DNA of 60,000 nucleotides. Source: Gnetum montanum. Its lineage: Eukaryota > Streptophyta > Gnetopsida > Gnetales > Gnetaceae. The stretch is from contig MNCI01010443.1 of assembly GCA_015680685.1 (NCBI GenBank), forward strand, positions 785,483-845,482, read 5' to 3'. Shown piece by piece: positions 12,285-24,500 of the stretch. A program made the position numbers and the translations under genes. The notes under the pieces are model-generated. The model ran no database searches. It was given only the letters and a program-made list of their open reading frames with translations, and had not been told where the DNA came from. Positions within the stretch are counted from its first letter, which is position 1; the number at the start of each line of letters is the position of its first letter.

Positions 12285-12344
12285 TTTTGGTGCCTTTTCT
12301 ACATGTCATGGTAGTTCTATGAGCATTCTTCACCTTGATACACC

Positions 12345-12725
12345 TAAGTGTAAATGTGACACCCTTTTACAGTTGTTTGCGTTTTGTGTGGTGCAGATCG
12401 GTCGCCTCGACGGTTCCTCGAGAGCCCCATAGAACACAAGACCTCCAATCATCAGTTAACTAGCCTATCTTATGGTAGTCTTGCATGTGTTTTGTACCCC
12501 ATCACGTGGTATAGATTGGTCACTTCGATGGTCCCTCGAGGATCCTGCGAGACGCAAAGCCGTTGATCGCTAGTTAGCTTGCCTATCCTACGGTAGTCTT
12601 GCATGCACCTTGTATCCTATCGCGCATTAGCGTAAATGCGACACCCTCTTGTGGTTGTTTACGCTTTGTGTGGTACAGATCGATTGCCTCGACGATTCCT
12701 TGGGAACCCGGCAAGATGTAAAGCC
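12345..12725 (+). repeat. Leader tandem repeats of TAT-1
   Basis: A block containing GATCGGTCGCCTCGACGG occurs three times in diverged form (about 12395, 12511 and 12676), with linked sub-blocks: TAGCCTATC..GGTAGTCTTGCATG twice, and GTAAATG(T/C)GACACCCT twice. Spacing is irregular (about 116 and 166 bp). The segment lies between PBS and gag, where packaging or dimerisation signals of the genomic RNA would be found. CG-rich words make it stand out. Confidence 0.6.
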
Positions 12726-12759
12726 TTCTTTTTGGTGCTTTCTGGTTTCTTTGTGATTT

Positions 12760-15700
12760 TTGCATAACTACTTTCTTAACAATTTATTTTTCAACATTTC
12801 TCCTAACACCTTCAACGTTGAAGTTCCCATCACGATTCAAGGTACTACTGGTGCCGAACAACCGCTGAACCAGACGTTGGAGACACGTCGATCTCTTAGA
12901 ACCCAAAATCAAGGACTTGAGGGATTGGCCCAGCAACATGAGTGTTATAGCTTCCTTTGTACAAAGGTGCACGCAAATCTACCTTTTGATGTACACGAAA
13001 TTGAAGAAAAACATAGCTTCGAGTTTGCTTATTGCAACGGGAAGGAGTTTGTTCCTACTCCTGGAGTTTCCTTACCCTTGACATAGACAAACCAAAGGCT
13101 TCTAGACCAACTAATCCAGTTGGCTAGGCTTAGGGAGCAACAGGACATAGCGTCCAACCAAGATGACACCTTTTAGGATGGACAGGAGGAACTCAATTCC
13201 CAATTGGATGAGGGAGGTCCAACCAGCCCCGTTCCTGTCCCTCCTACCTAGTCCTTCTGGGCCAACCCGTTGTCTGTCACTACTCCCTTTTTGATTACGC
13301 CTACGCCTCCGCAACCCATAACTACAACTACCAAGGGTAGCCGTGTTAACCCCGTGGCATTTCAATGCCCTCTTTCACCTATTTCACCTATGTCATTTGC
13401 AGCTACTATCCCTTCGCAAGCTGTTCAACAGTCTATTTCTGTAGCACATCATAAGCCAATCACGGCTACCCTGCCACATGCTCATACCGTGCCTACTTCA
13501 CAATCATATGCATTTTTCACATCTATTCCTACATTCACTTTTGTTCCACCCAATGTGGTGGGCCTTGGTCCATCTACATGGTGGGCCCCATTCACTTCTT
13601 TGCCTACCCCACAACCTTTGCAGATTTCACTAAATTCGCTCTCAAGCATACCAAGCCTCGCAAATGGTACAACCTAACACAGGGTTATGGTCTATTCCGC
13701 CAGCCACACAAGCAGTCTATCTACCGACTCAAACCACGGTTGCTGCTCCAGTAGCACCACCTGCTGGGTGGTGGATAGTTTAAGCAACACCTACCACAAG
13801 GGATACCCCAACAGTACTGCTGATGAGTCACACCACCACCCCCGCCATACCATAGTTGGGAGCTACCTCCACAGCTCCCCAACCATCCACAACGTCGTCG
13901 GGTTTGGACCAAGCATTCCAGCTCATCTAGACCCTCATGGAGGAAATCAAACACATCAAAGCTGCTAGGTCTGACATGGTACAATTCATATACTTCTACG
14001 AAGATGACCCCATCAGCCTTGCAGGGATGTCTCTCCCACACTTCATGAAGTACGATGGGGAGAGAGATCCCAATGCACATCTTGTCACCTTTATGTTTGA
14101 ATCTTTTCTATTGCAACAATGGCTGCACACGATCATTTGTGTCTTCTCCATGTCCCTAGCCAGGAAAGCCTTGGATTGGTATCGCGTATTTCCATGCTCG
14201 TTCATTTCAACTCTAGAAGAGCTGCTGATCTAGTTTGTGACGTGTTTCAAGTACAACTTGAAGTCAGAAACCATGCTGGACCAATTGATGAGTGTGAAGC
14301 AAGACCCCTAGAACTAGTCCAAAATTTCATCCAACATTGAAGCACAACCCTTAAAAAAATCTGTGAGCCCATTGCGGAGGCCCACTTGCTGGCCATCTTT
14401 AAGGGTGCAATGAATGACTTCATCAAATCTAAAATGTACTACCTTGCTCCCCGCTCTCTTAGTTAGGCTTTCGCTCAGACTAAGAGCATACAAGATGTGG
14501 CCAAGGCAAGCAAAGACCTGGTCTACATCGCTTACAAAAATACCTTCACAAAGAATGAAAAGGGTAAGGTCCCAACAACCACAGTGGCCGCTGTGGCAAC
14601 CGAGGCCAAGCCCAAACCTAGCAATAATAGTAGCAAGAATGGCAAGAAACTAACCGTACTGACGGCTAACCTCATGCCCAAACAGGGCCATGTACCACAG
14701 CTTGCTATACCTATGCCCAACACATCTACACAACCCAAACCCAACTTTGAGCACAAAGATCACTCAAAGTACACCCCACTACCTCTCAAGCCTTAAGAAC
14801 TTCTAAAGAAAATGTTGGAAGCAGTATACATCGAACACAAGTAGATGTCAGAAGAAGTAATTGCAAGACATCAATGCTACTGTGAGCTCTTTAGGAACCC
14901 CTCTTTGGCCCTACCCAATGAGCCTCCAGTTCCTAGGGGTTTTAGGCTAGACAAGTTTTGTGACTACCACCAACAGTGTGGTCACAACATGGATTACTGC
15001 CTGGTGTTGTAGGATGACATCCAAAGATTAATCGACCAGGGAAAAATGGTGCTAGATGAAAGGAACCCAGTACGCCCTAAAAACGAATCTATGTATGTCT
15101 ACACATATCCCCTCAATGCCAACAATGCCAGTTACATAATCAACGTCATCGGCATTGATAGTGATCCTAGGCCACCCTAGTAGCCATTCGTGGTCTGTGT
15201 GCCTCAGCGTAGTGCACCAGCACCACCAACAGTTGGTTGAAGCTTGTAGTAGCCATTTTTCCTAAAAGTCCCACCAAGGGCATCCACCTTTGTGTCGCCT
15301 GTTGGTAGGGCCATGCGGTCCCTTCCGTTAACACCTCTAGCTCCATTCTTCATCACGGGGCCAACATCCTCGACGGTCCCTATCTCACACAAAACACCTA
15401 AATAGTCTTCTCACCTGCAAGGTGAGAAGTCCACTTCATGAGTGAGACATTGAAGGGAAGTACCATCCAAGGTACCCCCAAGCCTACGTCTTCGCTCCCT
15501 ACATCTATGCCTTCACCACCAAAGGTGAAGGTTGACACGACCATGTAGCCTGCATCACTCTGTCAACAAGGGTCTGAACCCAGATCTGAAGTCACCCCTG
15601 CCTGAGAAATTTTTCTTCTAGGACGAATAGAAGAGGGGGAAAGCATCAAATAAGGGAACAACCAAGATCTCTTAGACATCCTCACACAAGTCAGGCAAGC
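12760..15700 (+). pseudogene. gag: TAT-1 gag remnant
   Basis: The N-terminal domain is in the frame at 12760-13086 (VHEIEEKHSFEFAYCNGKEF) and matches TAT-2's 57413-57952 frame. A Pro/Thr-rich linker follows. The capsid region at 13937-14440 shows YEDDPISLAGMSLP, DPNAHLVTFMFES and ARKALDWYRVFP, the Retrotrans_gag pattern. A linker rich in Lys and Ala follows (14500-14800). Near 14954-15000, FCDYHQQCGHNMDYC is the Cys-His motif usual before protease in this group. A run of PFVVCVP / PFFLKVP repeats leads to protease. The start codon is uncertain. Several stops and at least two frame changes break it. Confidence 0.78.
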
Positions 15701-16583
15701 TTTAAAACAAAAAAACACTACATTGAGCTTGTATGACCTGATCATGACATCTATCCCACACCGCGAGGCCCTGATCCGCATGTTGAAAATGACTTTGGTC
15801 AATGAAGACATTCCAGCAGAAGAAGAAGCAAGCTATTTGGTCATGCTTCCCTCCATGCGCACAGGGTCAAAACAACCTCAATTAACCTTTTGCAATGAAT
15901 TCATTAGGGAAGATCCTGAAAGGGGTCAAGTGACTATGGCACCCCTTTTCATCACAATTCGAGTCGTCCAACACTGGATCTAAAGGGTACACGTTGATGA
16001 TGGGGCTGCCACAAATTTCATTCCCTTCCCCATTGTGGACAAGTTGGGCTTGGTCGACCAGATCAAACCCACGATGACCTCATGCATGAGGTTGTTGAAT
16101 GGGGCGCGGGTTGTGGTAAATGGCATAGTTCACATGAAATTTTTAGCAGGAGACTAGTTCCCCACAAACGTAACTTTCATCGTGGTCGAGGAAATGCTCA
16201 GGTTTAACCTGATCTTGGGGAGATCGTGGTTAGTACAACTTAGGGCTATCTCCTCACCCATACACCAGGAAATCCACCTACCTTACGTAGGCAGAGAAGT
16301 GATGATCCATGGTGATGAAGTAGCAATGCAAGAGATCCACAATGTATGTGTGGAGAAAGGCTCAAAGGTCATAACTTCTGAGAACGAAACACCTGTAGCA
16401 ATCTACACTGACTACTTCGCAGAGGAGTCGGCTCAGCAAGTTGATCCCCAAAACAAAAATGCATGGACTGAGTTGCCCTTCCAAGTGGGAGGTGACAACA
16501 TAGATGAAGGCCCTAGCAGAGTGCCTTGGCCTGACATCTCACTCAACCTGCATTGGGTCAAGACGCAACTTTGCCTAGCGTAG
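15701..16583 (+). pseudogene. TAT-1 aspartic protease remnant
   Basis: MSLYDLIMTSIPHREALIRM (15723 on) matches the segment preceding protease in TAT-2. The active site near 15990 reads VHVDDGAATN (D-D-G-A, the form common in Tat-group elements). NLILGRSWLVQL near 16205-16240 is the C-terminal ILGR motif, followed by SSPIHQEIHLPY. Stops at about 15982 and 16156 split it. The end near 16583 is followed by the first boundary repeats. Confidence 0.82.
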
Positions 16584-16639
16584 CAACCCCACTGCTTCTT
16601 GCCCACACACTACTCATATGCTTCCACGCTACTGCCAGA

Positions 16640-16805
16640 AACGGCCTAAAACTAGCGATGTGCAACGGCCCAAAATGGCCTAAAACTACGTTATGGCCCA
16701 AATGGCCTATAACTAGCATAAGTTACCAGTTGGCCATTGCTCAAGTTGTTGACGCATCATCTCTTTGGCATGTTACGCAATGGCCCAAAATGGCCTAAAA
16801 CTAGC
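16640..16805 (+). repeat. Boundary repeats 1 of TAT-1 (between protease and antisense gene)
   Basis: Four copies of GGCCTAAAACTAGC-like words, at about 16642, 16678, 16704 and 16791, each near GCAACGGCCC or ATGGCCCAAA. The same family of words recurs at 21690-22190 and 25785-26000 in TAT-1, and in matching positions of TAT-2 (53700-53870, 48140-48265, 44330-44680), in one orientation relative to gag-pol. Confidence 0.72.
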
Positions 16806-16972
16806 ACATGAAAGCATGAACATTTTATACAAAATGCACGTATGTAATACACAAGTTAGCACAAAATCCTCTTACTTTATTCAAAACTATTATCTTTCAA
16901 TGTTTGTAAAATTCATTACACAAAAATTTCAAAAATCCAAATTTTCAAATTTTCAAAAAAAATCTCATGTGG

Positions 16973-19900
16973 TCATGGGTTGTCTCTATTCACATCATTT
17001 TTGCCTTTCGTTCCTACATCATTTCCTTGTGCATCACCTTCCCCTGCTTGGTCCCTCACTAACTCATCTTTTCCTCCCTCCACAGGTGCTACGCCCTCAC
17101 CTAGGGCCTGCATTGTAGGGGTGAAGTGGTCAATTAGGGCAACAAATGCAAACTACAGCAGAGCATAAGCATTAACGTGGTAGAAAAAGACTAACCTGAG
17201 AAGGGCTCGCATTCATCTCGAAGGGTATTTTGTCTAAACCAAGCCTGAGGCAATGCTAGACCTCCTCCACCATGATATCTACCCAACGCCTCCTGCCTGG
17301 TGCAGCATCTGCTATAGTAGCTCTCTCCCTTTTGGTGGGTGTCCACCTCGATGGCCCCAGAGAAAAGGAGATGGTCGCGGTCTCTTCTGTGTGAAGGGCC
17401 ATCTTCCAGTCAAGATATTTCGTGACCTTGACCTGTTCTTTGAACTTGGTATAGGCCTTAGAAGTGTTAATGGCATTTACAAATGCTTCTTATGTAAATG
17501 CCTCCACAACAGCGTCTTCGTATAACCTAGATGGGCAGCATTTTCCCATTTATACATGTGATTATGGTTTCTTTGGGTCTGCCCCCATTCATAAATCTTG
17601 GCATTGAGATCTTTTAGATCCTAACACTTCTAATCCAGTAGATCCATCTACATCTACTGCTCTATCAGTTCACGGGTAGTCTCGATGTTCTAGCATGCAA
17701 CTGTCCAAAACCTGGCGTGATCTACCACAGCTATGCACCAGTCCTCGTTGTTAGTGCTACGAGCCATGAGGAACTCATTCCTTGATTTGAGGTCCTCCAC
17801 CTCAACCCTCAGGATAACTTCTCTCTACTCTACCTTCTGGGCTCATTTCCATGGCTCCTTGTTGGTACACTTGCACTCCCATAGAGAGCGCGCTGAGTGC
17901 AAAGCACATTTGCAGACCTCGTTGTATGCACAACAAGACACCTCAGTCACTTTTGGTGGAAATGTGGGCACAGCCCCAACTTTCAAAGGTCTTGTTGGAT
18001 CCCACTTGAGTTGAGAAGCTGCCATGACACAAAAAACACACTAGTCACATTAGCATAACACAAGAAGCAAATGCAAGAAACTTTAACATAACAATGCGAG
18101 AGCAAGCAACACTACTACTTACCTGCTTTAAGGTCCACCTTCTAAAGGTGATTAATCATGTCTTTAACAATCCCCTACATAAACACGAATTTGTCAGGGA
18201 TTTCAGCCCAAGATCCCGCATGAAATGGAGGGGGTCCCATGGCATCAACGGTAGCATCTGTCGCATAACCAAACACATTAGCAATGACCAAAATATACTA
18301 AGACAAGGCAAACATATTGCCAAACTCACCAATGCCCGGTTGAGGTCTCTCTTCCTGCTGAAGTAAAATGATGGCAGAATCCTGGCCAGAAGTTCCTCCC
18401 AAGTCCCTGTGGACCTCCTCTTCATGCGTTGGTGCTTTTCCTTTGAGGAGACCAGCATTGTTTTTATTCGAGGAAGACTCCTCAATAGAAGGATTCTCCC
18501 TAATAACAAGAACCCCTGCCCTAGCTACAAGAGCTCTCTACTTTTCGACATGGGCCCTTCTCTCTAAGATTGGGGCTCCCGCATCTTTATTCGTTGTCCT
18601 TTTCCTAAGGGCCGAGACCTCTTCATTACCTTCTTATTTTTATTTTGGTGGTAAAAAAAATGCATTTGCATTATCTCAAACCAAGTTAGCCTAAGGCAGA
18701 TTCTACACTACACTACACCACCTAGCGTAGCATAGTGTAGCAGACAACAGTAAAGTAAGCATTGAACGAAAGCAGTTACCAATAGGAGGTCGCATTCTCT
18801 ACAATTTAATCCATAGTCTTTGCCCCTCCTCCTCCTCCATGCAAAGGGTTTCCTTAGCTGGGGAAGGCCTCTTCTACCGCAACTTGCTAGCCACTATTTT
18901 AGCTATGAAACGTTCACCCTGTGATACGCTACCATCCACGGTGGGGGGCGTCTTGCCTACACTGTCCTGGCTGTGAACGTTGTGAACCACCTAATCCTTA
19001 GTTGTTACAAAAAGTGACTCCCCAATTACTTCTGGGGGATCTTGGGCTCAGATGGTACGAAAGATCTAGCAAATCCATGGTCTGGAAATTTGGTTGCGAT
19101 TTCACATGACCTAGACTCCTTTCTCCTGGACCACCAGAAACTCTGAAAAATGCTTAAGGTAGCCTATATAAAAGGCATAATGGATGTTGGAATGGGACTT
19201 CATTTTCGTACGGTGCTCCAAGATCTCAGTCCACAAGCCTTTACATAGAGACTCGGCCCAGTTGTAACGGGCCCCCTTCTCCATAACCTCACGCATTATC
19301 CAAGCTTGCTCAAGCCCCATGACCTTTACCTAGGTAAGTAGCTGGGGGAATGCGCAACCATAGAAAATAGGGTAAATCTCTTTGGCAGGTCCTTCTTTGA
19401 GCTTCTCCATAGGGAGCCCCTTCCACTCTTTGATGAGCCCTAACCACTCCTAGATGTCCTTCTTTTGAAGGGTCAGCTCCATCTTGGATTTTGACCCTAT
19501 GGGAATGCCTTCGGTAGGGACACTGAAGAGGTCCATGAATAGTTGGTTGATGATTTCAATGACCACCCATACCCCATGCATGCATAGGCGGAAGTGGCCC
19601 ACCTTGTCAAAAAAGGACTTGACTAGGGAAAGCATCTCGGCGGTAGAAACGTTCAGATTCGGGGCCAGGAATAGATCCATAAGCCTCACCTTTTCGATGT
19701 TCTAGACTAGGGAGTCTAAGGCCCTATCATTTAGCTAGTGTTGGCTCATCTCTACTTCCTCATACTTGAAGTAGAAATTAGCCCCCTGTGTCTCGGTGGT
19801 TACCACTGTCACCTCCTGAGGCTTCCTTGCCCCTGCAACAGTGCCAAAAAAATGTTTAGTGAAAAATGTAGAGAATTCAAAAATTGTAAAGACACTTAAA

Positions 19901-21355
19901 CATGTGGCAGTTACCGCTAAACCTACCAGGTCAGTATGGCAATGGAAACTTTGGGAGTTCAACCAGAACTTGTTCAATGGTGACCGGTTTGAAGGGTTCT
20001 ACCCAGTTCCCATCCAACAAGCCCTACCCCTTACACTGATTGTAGGGAATAGAATACATGCTTGGGTAGGTGTGGTATTCACCCTCGCATTGACCGATCA
20101 CACCCATCCATAGGTTCTCAGTAGAAGAGAACTCCTGCAGGGCTAGCTATGTTGTGGTTAGTGGACCCAGTAGGTCGTGAACTCCACCCTTGTCGATGAA
20201 GAACTTGGTAGCAAGCACATACTATTAGCATTAGGATAATATGGTCAACGTCGCATAAACATAGTAGAAACAAGCTACAAAAAATCACCTGCCATCATAA
20301 TAGATAGTTCCCTCAGGGTTGTGGAAGCATGTCATCATAAAATGTGTGAGGAACAATGTGTTGAAAAGATGGTAGCAGCTATACTCAGGCATCTCCTAGA
20401 TCCAGGCCAAGCACCTTAACCTTGTTGGGTGCTGACTAGATCCTTCTCCTTACTTGCTCATGATTGCCCTATTGGTCAGAAACCTCAGAATGCCTTAGCT
20501 TGCCCTAGGTAAAATGGCTTCTGTTATGCTAGCTGCCTCCTCCTCCTCCTCTAAGGACCAAACAATCACACTCAAGTGGTCAAGGAGGAATTGTAGGAAG
20601 TCCTGTGCCTCTTTCCTGAACCAGATCCCCTGTTCTCCCATGCGTATCTAGGGAGAAGGTGCATTGGCCACAGGTTTGCTCACATGGTACAGGACCCCTC
20701 TAATTTCCAAAATAAGTAGCCTGGGCCTCAACCCCATCCTGCACAACACAATCATCAAATGTTAGCATCATATCTAAGGGCAATACATGCGCAATGTAGC
20801 AACGCTGATAAATTCATGCATATAGCGTAGCATAACCCTCTTCTTGCACATAGTGTAGCAAGGGCGTGAAACCCTAGCATAGCAAGAACATTCAAATAGC
20901 CTAGCATAGCAACAGAACAATTGACAACATGCCCTAACAAAGCATGTGTCACACCATCGCATCACACATGGCCTAGCCCTCCTAAGGGTTCTATGTTATG
21001 ACATGCGAAGGTCAAGCAACTTAAACTGCCCCAGCCCCCACAGTTATGACAACCGTGGCGGTGGCGGTTTTAGCGGCCTTGCATGCAACTATGATGTAAT
21101 GTTTATGCATCTTCCATGACTGAAACAGTGACAGTGATGATGCAAAGGCCAAAATGATGCGACAATGGAAAACACAAGCAGCCAAGAATGGATGCAAAAA
21201 AATAGAAAACAAAAAATGAAAAGCAGAGGAAGCATAGTAACCTACTTGGTCAACAGCGTGCTCTTCTACACTACAACGCATGCTTGTGTCATGTGCCCCA
21301 AGGTCTTCTTCGCCTCCTCAACCTTTGCAAGCGCCAGGTGAGTCTTGGGAGCCAT
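16973..21355 (-). pseudogene. TAT-1 antisense eight-exon gene (FCP1-like domain plus coiled coil)
   Basis: Multi-exon gene opposite to gag-pol, traced by comparison with TAT-2. Exons on the minus strand: 21355-21246 (ATG MAPKTHLALAK), 20738-20289, about 20221-19927, 19832-18780, about 18691-18330, 18257-18123, 18018-17196, 17107-16973 (TGA). Junctions have GT/AG, and exon 2 is exactly 450 bp as in TAT-2. Exon 2 carries RLLILEIRGVL, IWFRKEAQDFL and NTLFL, an FCP1/NIF-phosphatase-like pattern without the catalytic Asp residues. Exon 4 holds the shared unrecognised domain, with STAEMLSLVKSF and GARYNWAESL. Exon 7 holds LKWDPTRPLKVG and a coiled coil; exon 8 is acidic. Many in-frame stops and one frame discontinuity at exon 2/3 make this copy a pseudogene. 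Confidence 0.75.
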
Positions 21356-21689
21356 TGTCCTACCTGTAGGTCTATCCTCTTCGTTGTACCAACTTGCCTT
21401 GCTAGTTGTTAGCACTATTGCATCGCACTCCGAAATCGCCTTGTGCTCCGATGTGGGCTCTGTGCTCTTACGGTGAGAATGGAAAAATTTCCAGGATTTA
21501 ATGCTTATTTATGGTTGTTATGATAAGATAGGGAAACTTGTCGCTCTCTCTCCCCGATTAATGCAGAATGCACCATACAGCGTAGCATGCTTGCCACGAC
21601 ATCGCAGCACTATTGACATTTAAGCCTTGACATGCTTCAAGCGAATTGTTTTCTTTCCCAAAAATAAAAAATATATTTGTTTTTCGTTA

Positions 21690-22190
21690 TAGGTCCGAAA
21701 AGACCTTAAACTAGTAATCCTAGCAATTGCAGTGCGACTAGTCTGAAAAGACCTTAAATTAGCAATCCTAATGTGGTTGCACTTCTAAAGGTTCAAAAAG
21801 ACCCTAAACTAAACTAGCAGTTTCAACCTGTTACATCCATAGTCTGCAATGACATTAAACTAGCAATTCCACATGGGCGGTTTCACATCTTCTCATAATT
21901 TCGCACTTTTCACATGGGTGGTTTCATGTTTTCATGTTAATAGTTCATGTTTTTGCATTAACAGTTTTATATTTCTCATACCTGCAATCTCCTATATCAC
22001 ATACTATCATTTTGCATGTTAAGACCTCGCATGTTACAATTTGGCAGTTCGAAATGATACAAAAGTAGAAGTTTTACATTTTCATATCAAGAGTTTCATA
22101 GCTTCACACTTTGAATCGGCAATTTTACATTGTTAGCAGTTCTACACTCTTATCTCTTGGTGGTCCTCCATGACCTTAAACTAGCAAACT
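21690..22190 (+). repeat. Boundary repeats 2 of TAT-1 (between antisense gene and RT)
   Basis: Five copies of GACCTTAAACTAGCAAT-like words, at about 21702, 21742, 21797, 21848 and 22173, often preceded by TCCGAAAA or TCTGCAAT. The interval also contains a TTTCACAT/GTTTCATG-rich stretch (21870-22140). It lies upstream of both the antisense gene promoter side and the pol acceptor. Confidence 0.72.
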
Positions 22191-22308
22191 TTTAATCTTT
22201 ACATCATCATACTTCGCAAGATGCATCTCGTCGCTACTTTGCAAATTTTCATCATACACAATCTCTACCAAAAAATGCCTCTTAACTAGGCTTTTATCTC
22301 ATGTTGGC

Positions 22309-22310
22309 AG
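22309..22310 (+). promoter_or_regulatory. Candidate 3' splice site before TAT-1 pol
   Basis: TTTTATCTCATGTTGGCAG lies just before the first pol-like residues, and TAT-2 has TGTTTATTGGTAG at the matching place (minus strand, AG at 48031-48030). Ogre-type elements are known to remove an intron between protease and RT. Here such an intron would contain the whole antisense gene. No donor after protease could be fixed. Confidence 0.35.
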
Positions 22311-23945
22311 GTCAAGAAAGAGATGGAAATTCATCGTGAACTCTCCATGCTCTTAACATTAGTAGGACCACAGGGCAAGCTTGAGATATAATTGAACCCC
22401 AACATGATCAACTGGGGGTTGACCACAACTAGCATTATAGCAGCTTTAGAAGCATCCCCAGAATAGCCCAAGCATCTAGTCCAAACCCTAGACTTAGAGG
22501 CCAGGGATGTAACTAAGGATCCTCTTGTCGAGATGCCTGTAACCATGTCAAAGGGGCAAGTGAAAAAGTTAAGACTCAGCTCCCTCCTAGACACAAAAAT
22601 GCACAAAACCGTAACTAAGATTCTGCAAGATAACATTAATGTCTTCGCATGGTCGTACAGTGACATGTCGGGTCTAGATCCGTACAACATCTTCCTAGAC
22701 CCACACATGAATCTAGTTAAGCAAAAGGCTCGCAAGGTTAAGCTGGAAATCACACTAGTTGTGAGGGATGAAATCACCAAGCTATACCAAGTAGGTTTCA
22801 TCCACACGGTTGAGTATTTAGAGTGGGTGTCCAACGTCATTGTGGTTTCGAAGAAAATGGGAGGAATATGAATCTGTATAGATTTCTAGGACTTGAACAA
22901 GGCAACGATCAAGGACAACTTTTCAATTCCAATCATTGATCAGCTCATCAACACCACAATTGGTCATGCTCTGCTATCCTTCATGGATGGTTTCCCTAGA
23001 TACAACCAAATCTATATTAACCTAGAGCACCAGCTGTCAACAACCTTCATGACCCCATGGGCGAACTTCTGCTACACCATGATGCCCTTCAAGCTCAAGA
23101 AAGCGAGAGCAACCTACTAGCGAGCCACAACTTACATTTTTAGTGACTACATTCTAGAAATACTAAATGACTACGTGGATGATATAGCAGTCAAGTTCAA
23201 GGAGGCAGCTGATCATCCACGTGATCTAGGGGTAGTCCTCAAGTGCTACCAAATGCATGACTTACCCCTTAATCCTAACAAGTGTGTATTCAGGGTGAAA
23301 ATTGGATGAATGTTAGGGTTCGTAGTATCAGAGGCTGAAATACGGGTGGACCCTAACAAAGTCAAGGCCATCGTCAACCTGGCACTCCCACAAACCTTAA
23401 GGAGTTATGTGGTTTACAAGGTAGAGTGCAATTCATTCAAAGGTTCATAGGAAGGTTGACTGACAAGTTACATCCCATGCAACATCTTCTAAAGAAAGGA
23501 GTTAACTTCGAAGTGGACAACCCAGTGTCAACAAGTGTCCAACAACCTGAAGAAGGAACTCTCACACCTCCCAACTGTGCATTTTCCACAAAGGGATAAA
23601 CCCTTCTTTATCTACCTTGCCACCTCCGACACATTTGTCGCGACACTACTATGTTAGAAGCAAGATGACGGTTTTGAGATACTAGTGTATTATTTGAGCC
23701 ATGCACTAATAGCGCATGAGGCGAAATACAACGAAGTGGAGAGGAATTGCCTTACCTTAGTGTTCGCACTAAAAAAGTGGAGGCATTACCTGTTCTGCAG
23801 TACAACCAACATCATTTGCAAAATAAATATACTCTAGGCTATCACTAACAACCTATACAAAAGTAGCAAGATAGCTCGATGGAAAGTGATAACTGCGGAG
23901 TTCGATTTACGTTATGTAAGTCAATCGTCAATGAAGGGTCAAGCC
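22311..23945 (+). pseudogene. pol: TAT-1 reverse transcriptase and RNase H remnant
   Basis: The frame at 22533-22871 has VFAWSYSDMSGLDP and KLYQVGFIHTVEYLEWVSN, the usual N-terminal RT segment. The frame at 22893-23120 has KDNFSIPIIDQLI and LLSFMDGFPRYNQI. The catalytic YVDD is intact at 23172-23183. RNase H follows, with KPFFIYLATSD near 23605, YYLSHALIAHEAKYNEVERN near 23690 and ALKKWRHYLF near 23770. Stops, and a frame break near 23400, divide it. TAT-2 (46390-48055) is the closest relative in the window. Confidence 0.85.
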
Positions 23946-24500
23946 ATAGCAACCCAACTCATGGCCTCACCAGTCAATGACCAAGAAACCATAGATCCTG
24001 AATTCCCAGATGAGCATGTTAGCAATCTCAACATCACCCCATCACATTTCGAAGCCACTCTACACTTCAACGGTGCCTAAACCATGCAGGGAGGTAGCAT
24101 CATTGTCGTCATCACATTCCCCTCTGAGGAAATGCACCCATCCGCTTATCGTTTAGCGTTCCCTTGCACCAACAATGTGGCAGAGTATGAGGGGCTACTT
24201 AGAGGCCTCTTAACTTCCTGAGCATCATGCATATAACACCTAGAAATCTGGGGAGATTCACAACTAGTTGTGAATCAAATCACCGAGGTCTACGCCTGCA
24301 AGGCTACACACCTACAACCCTACTACAACCTAGCAAAAATACTTCCTAAGCAATTTGCAATCACAGATGTGCAACACATGCCACGCAATGAGACCACTGT
24401 GGTAGATGCCTTAGCTACCATTGCGTTAAAAATTCCATCACATTCCTTCGCAAACCTACCAACTTTGATTATCGAATGCGTAGAGCCTATCACTTAGGTG
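23946..24500 (+). pseudogene. pol: TAT-1 archaeal-type second RNase H (aRNH)
   Basis: After the first RNase H, the segment reads LHFNGA (first acidic position), NNVAEYEGLLRGL near 24175-24212, WGDSQLVVNQ near 24250-24280 and HMPRNETTVVDALA near 24379-24415. This is the signature of the extra archaeal-type RNase H that marks the Tat lineage of plant Ty3/gypsy elements. The first Asp of the usual FDGA/FDGS motif is Asn here. TAT-2 has the same domain at 45830-46380. Confidence 0.8.

Noticed and set aside
13270-13968. Pro/Thr/Ser-rich frames taken at first for a separate secreted protein
   Set aside because: They continue the gag linker of TAT-1 between the N-terminal domain and the capsid region.
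18156-18694. Overlapping frames on both strands considered as an independent gene
   Set aside because: Explained by exons 5 and 6 of the TAT-1 antisense gene and their introns.
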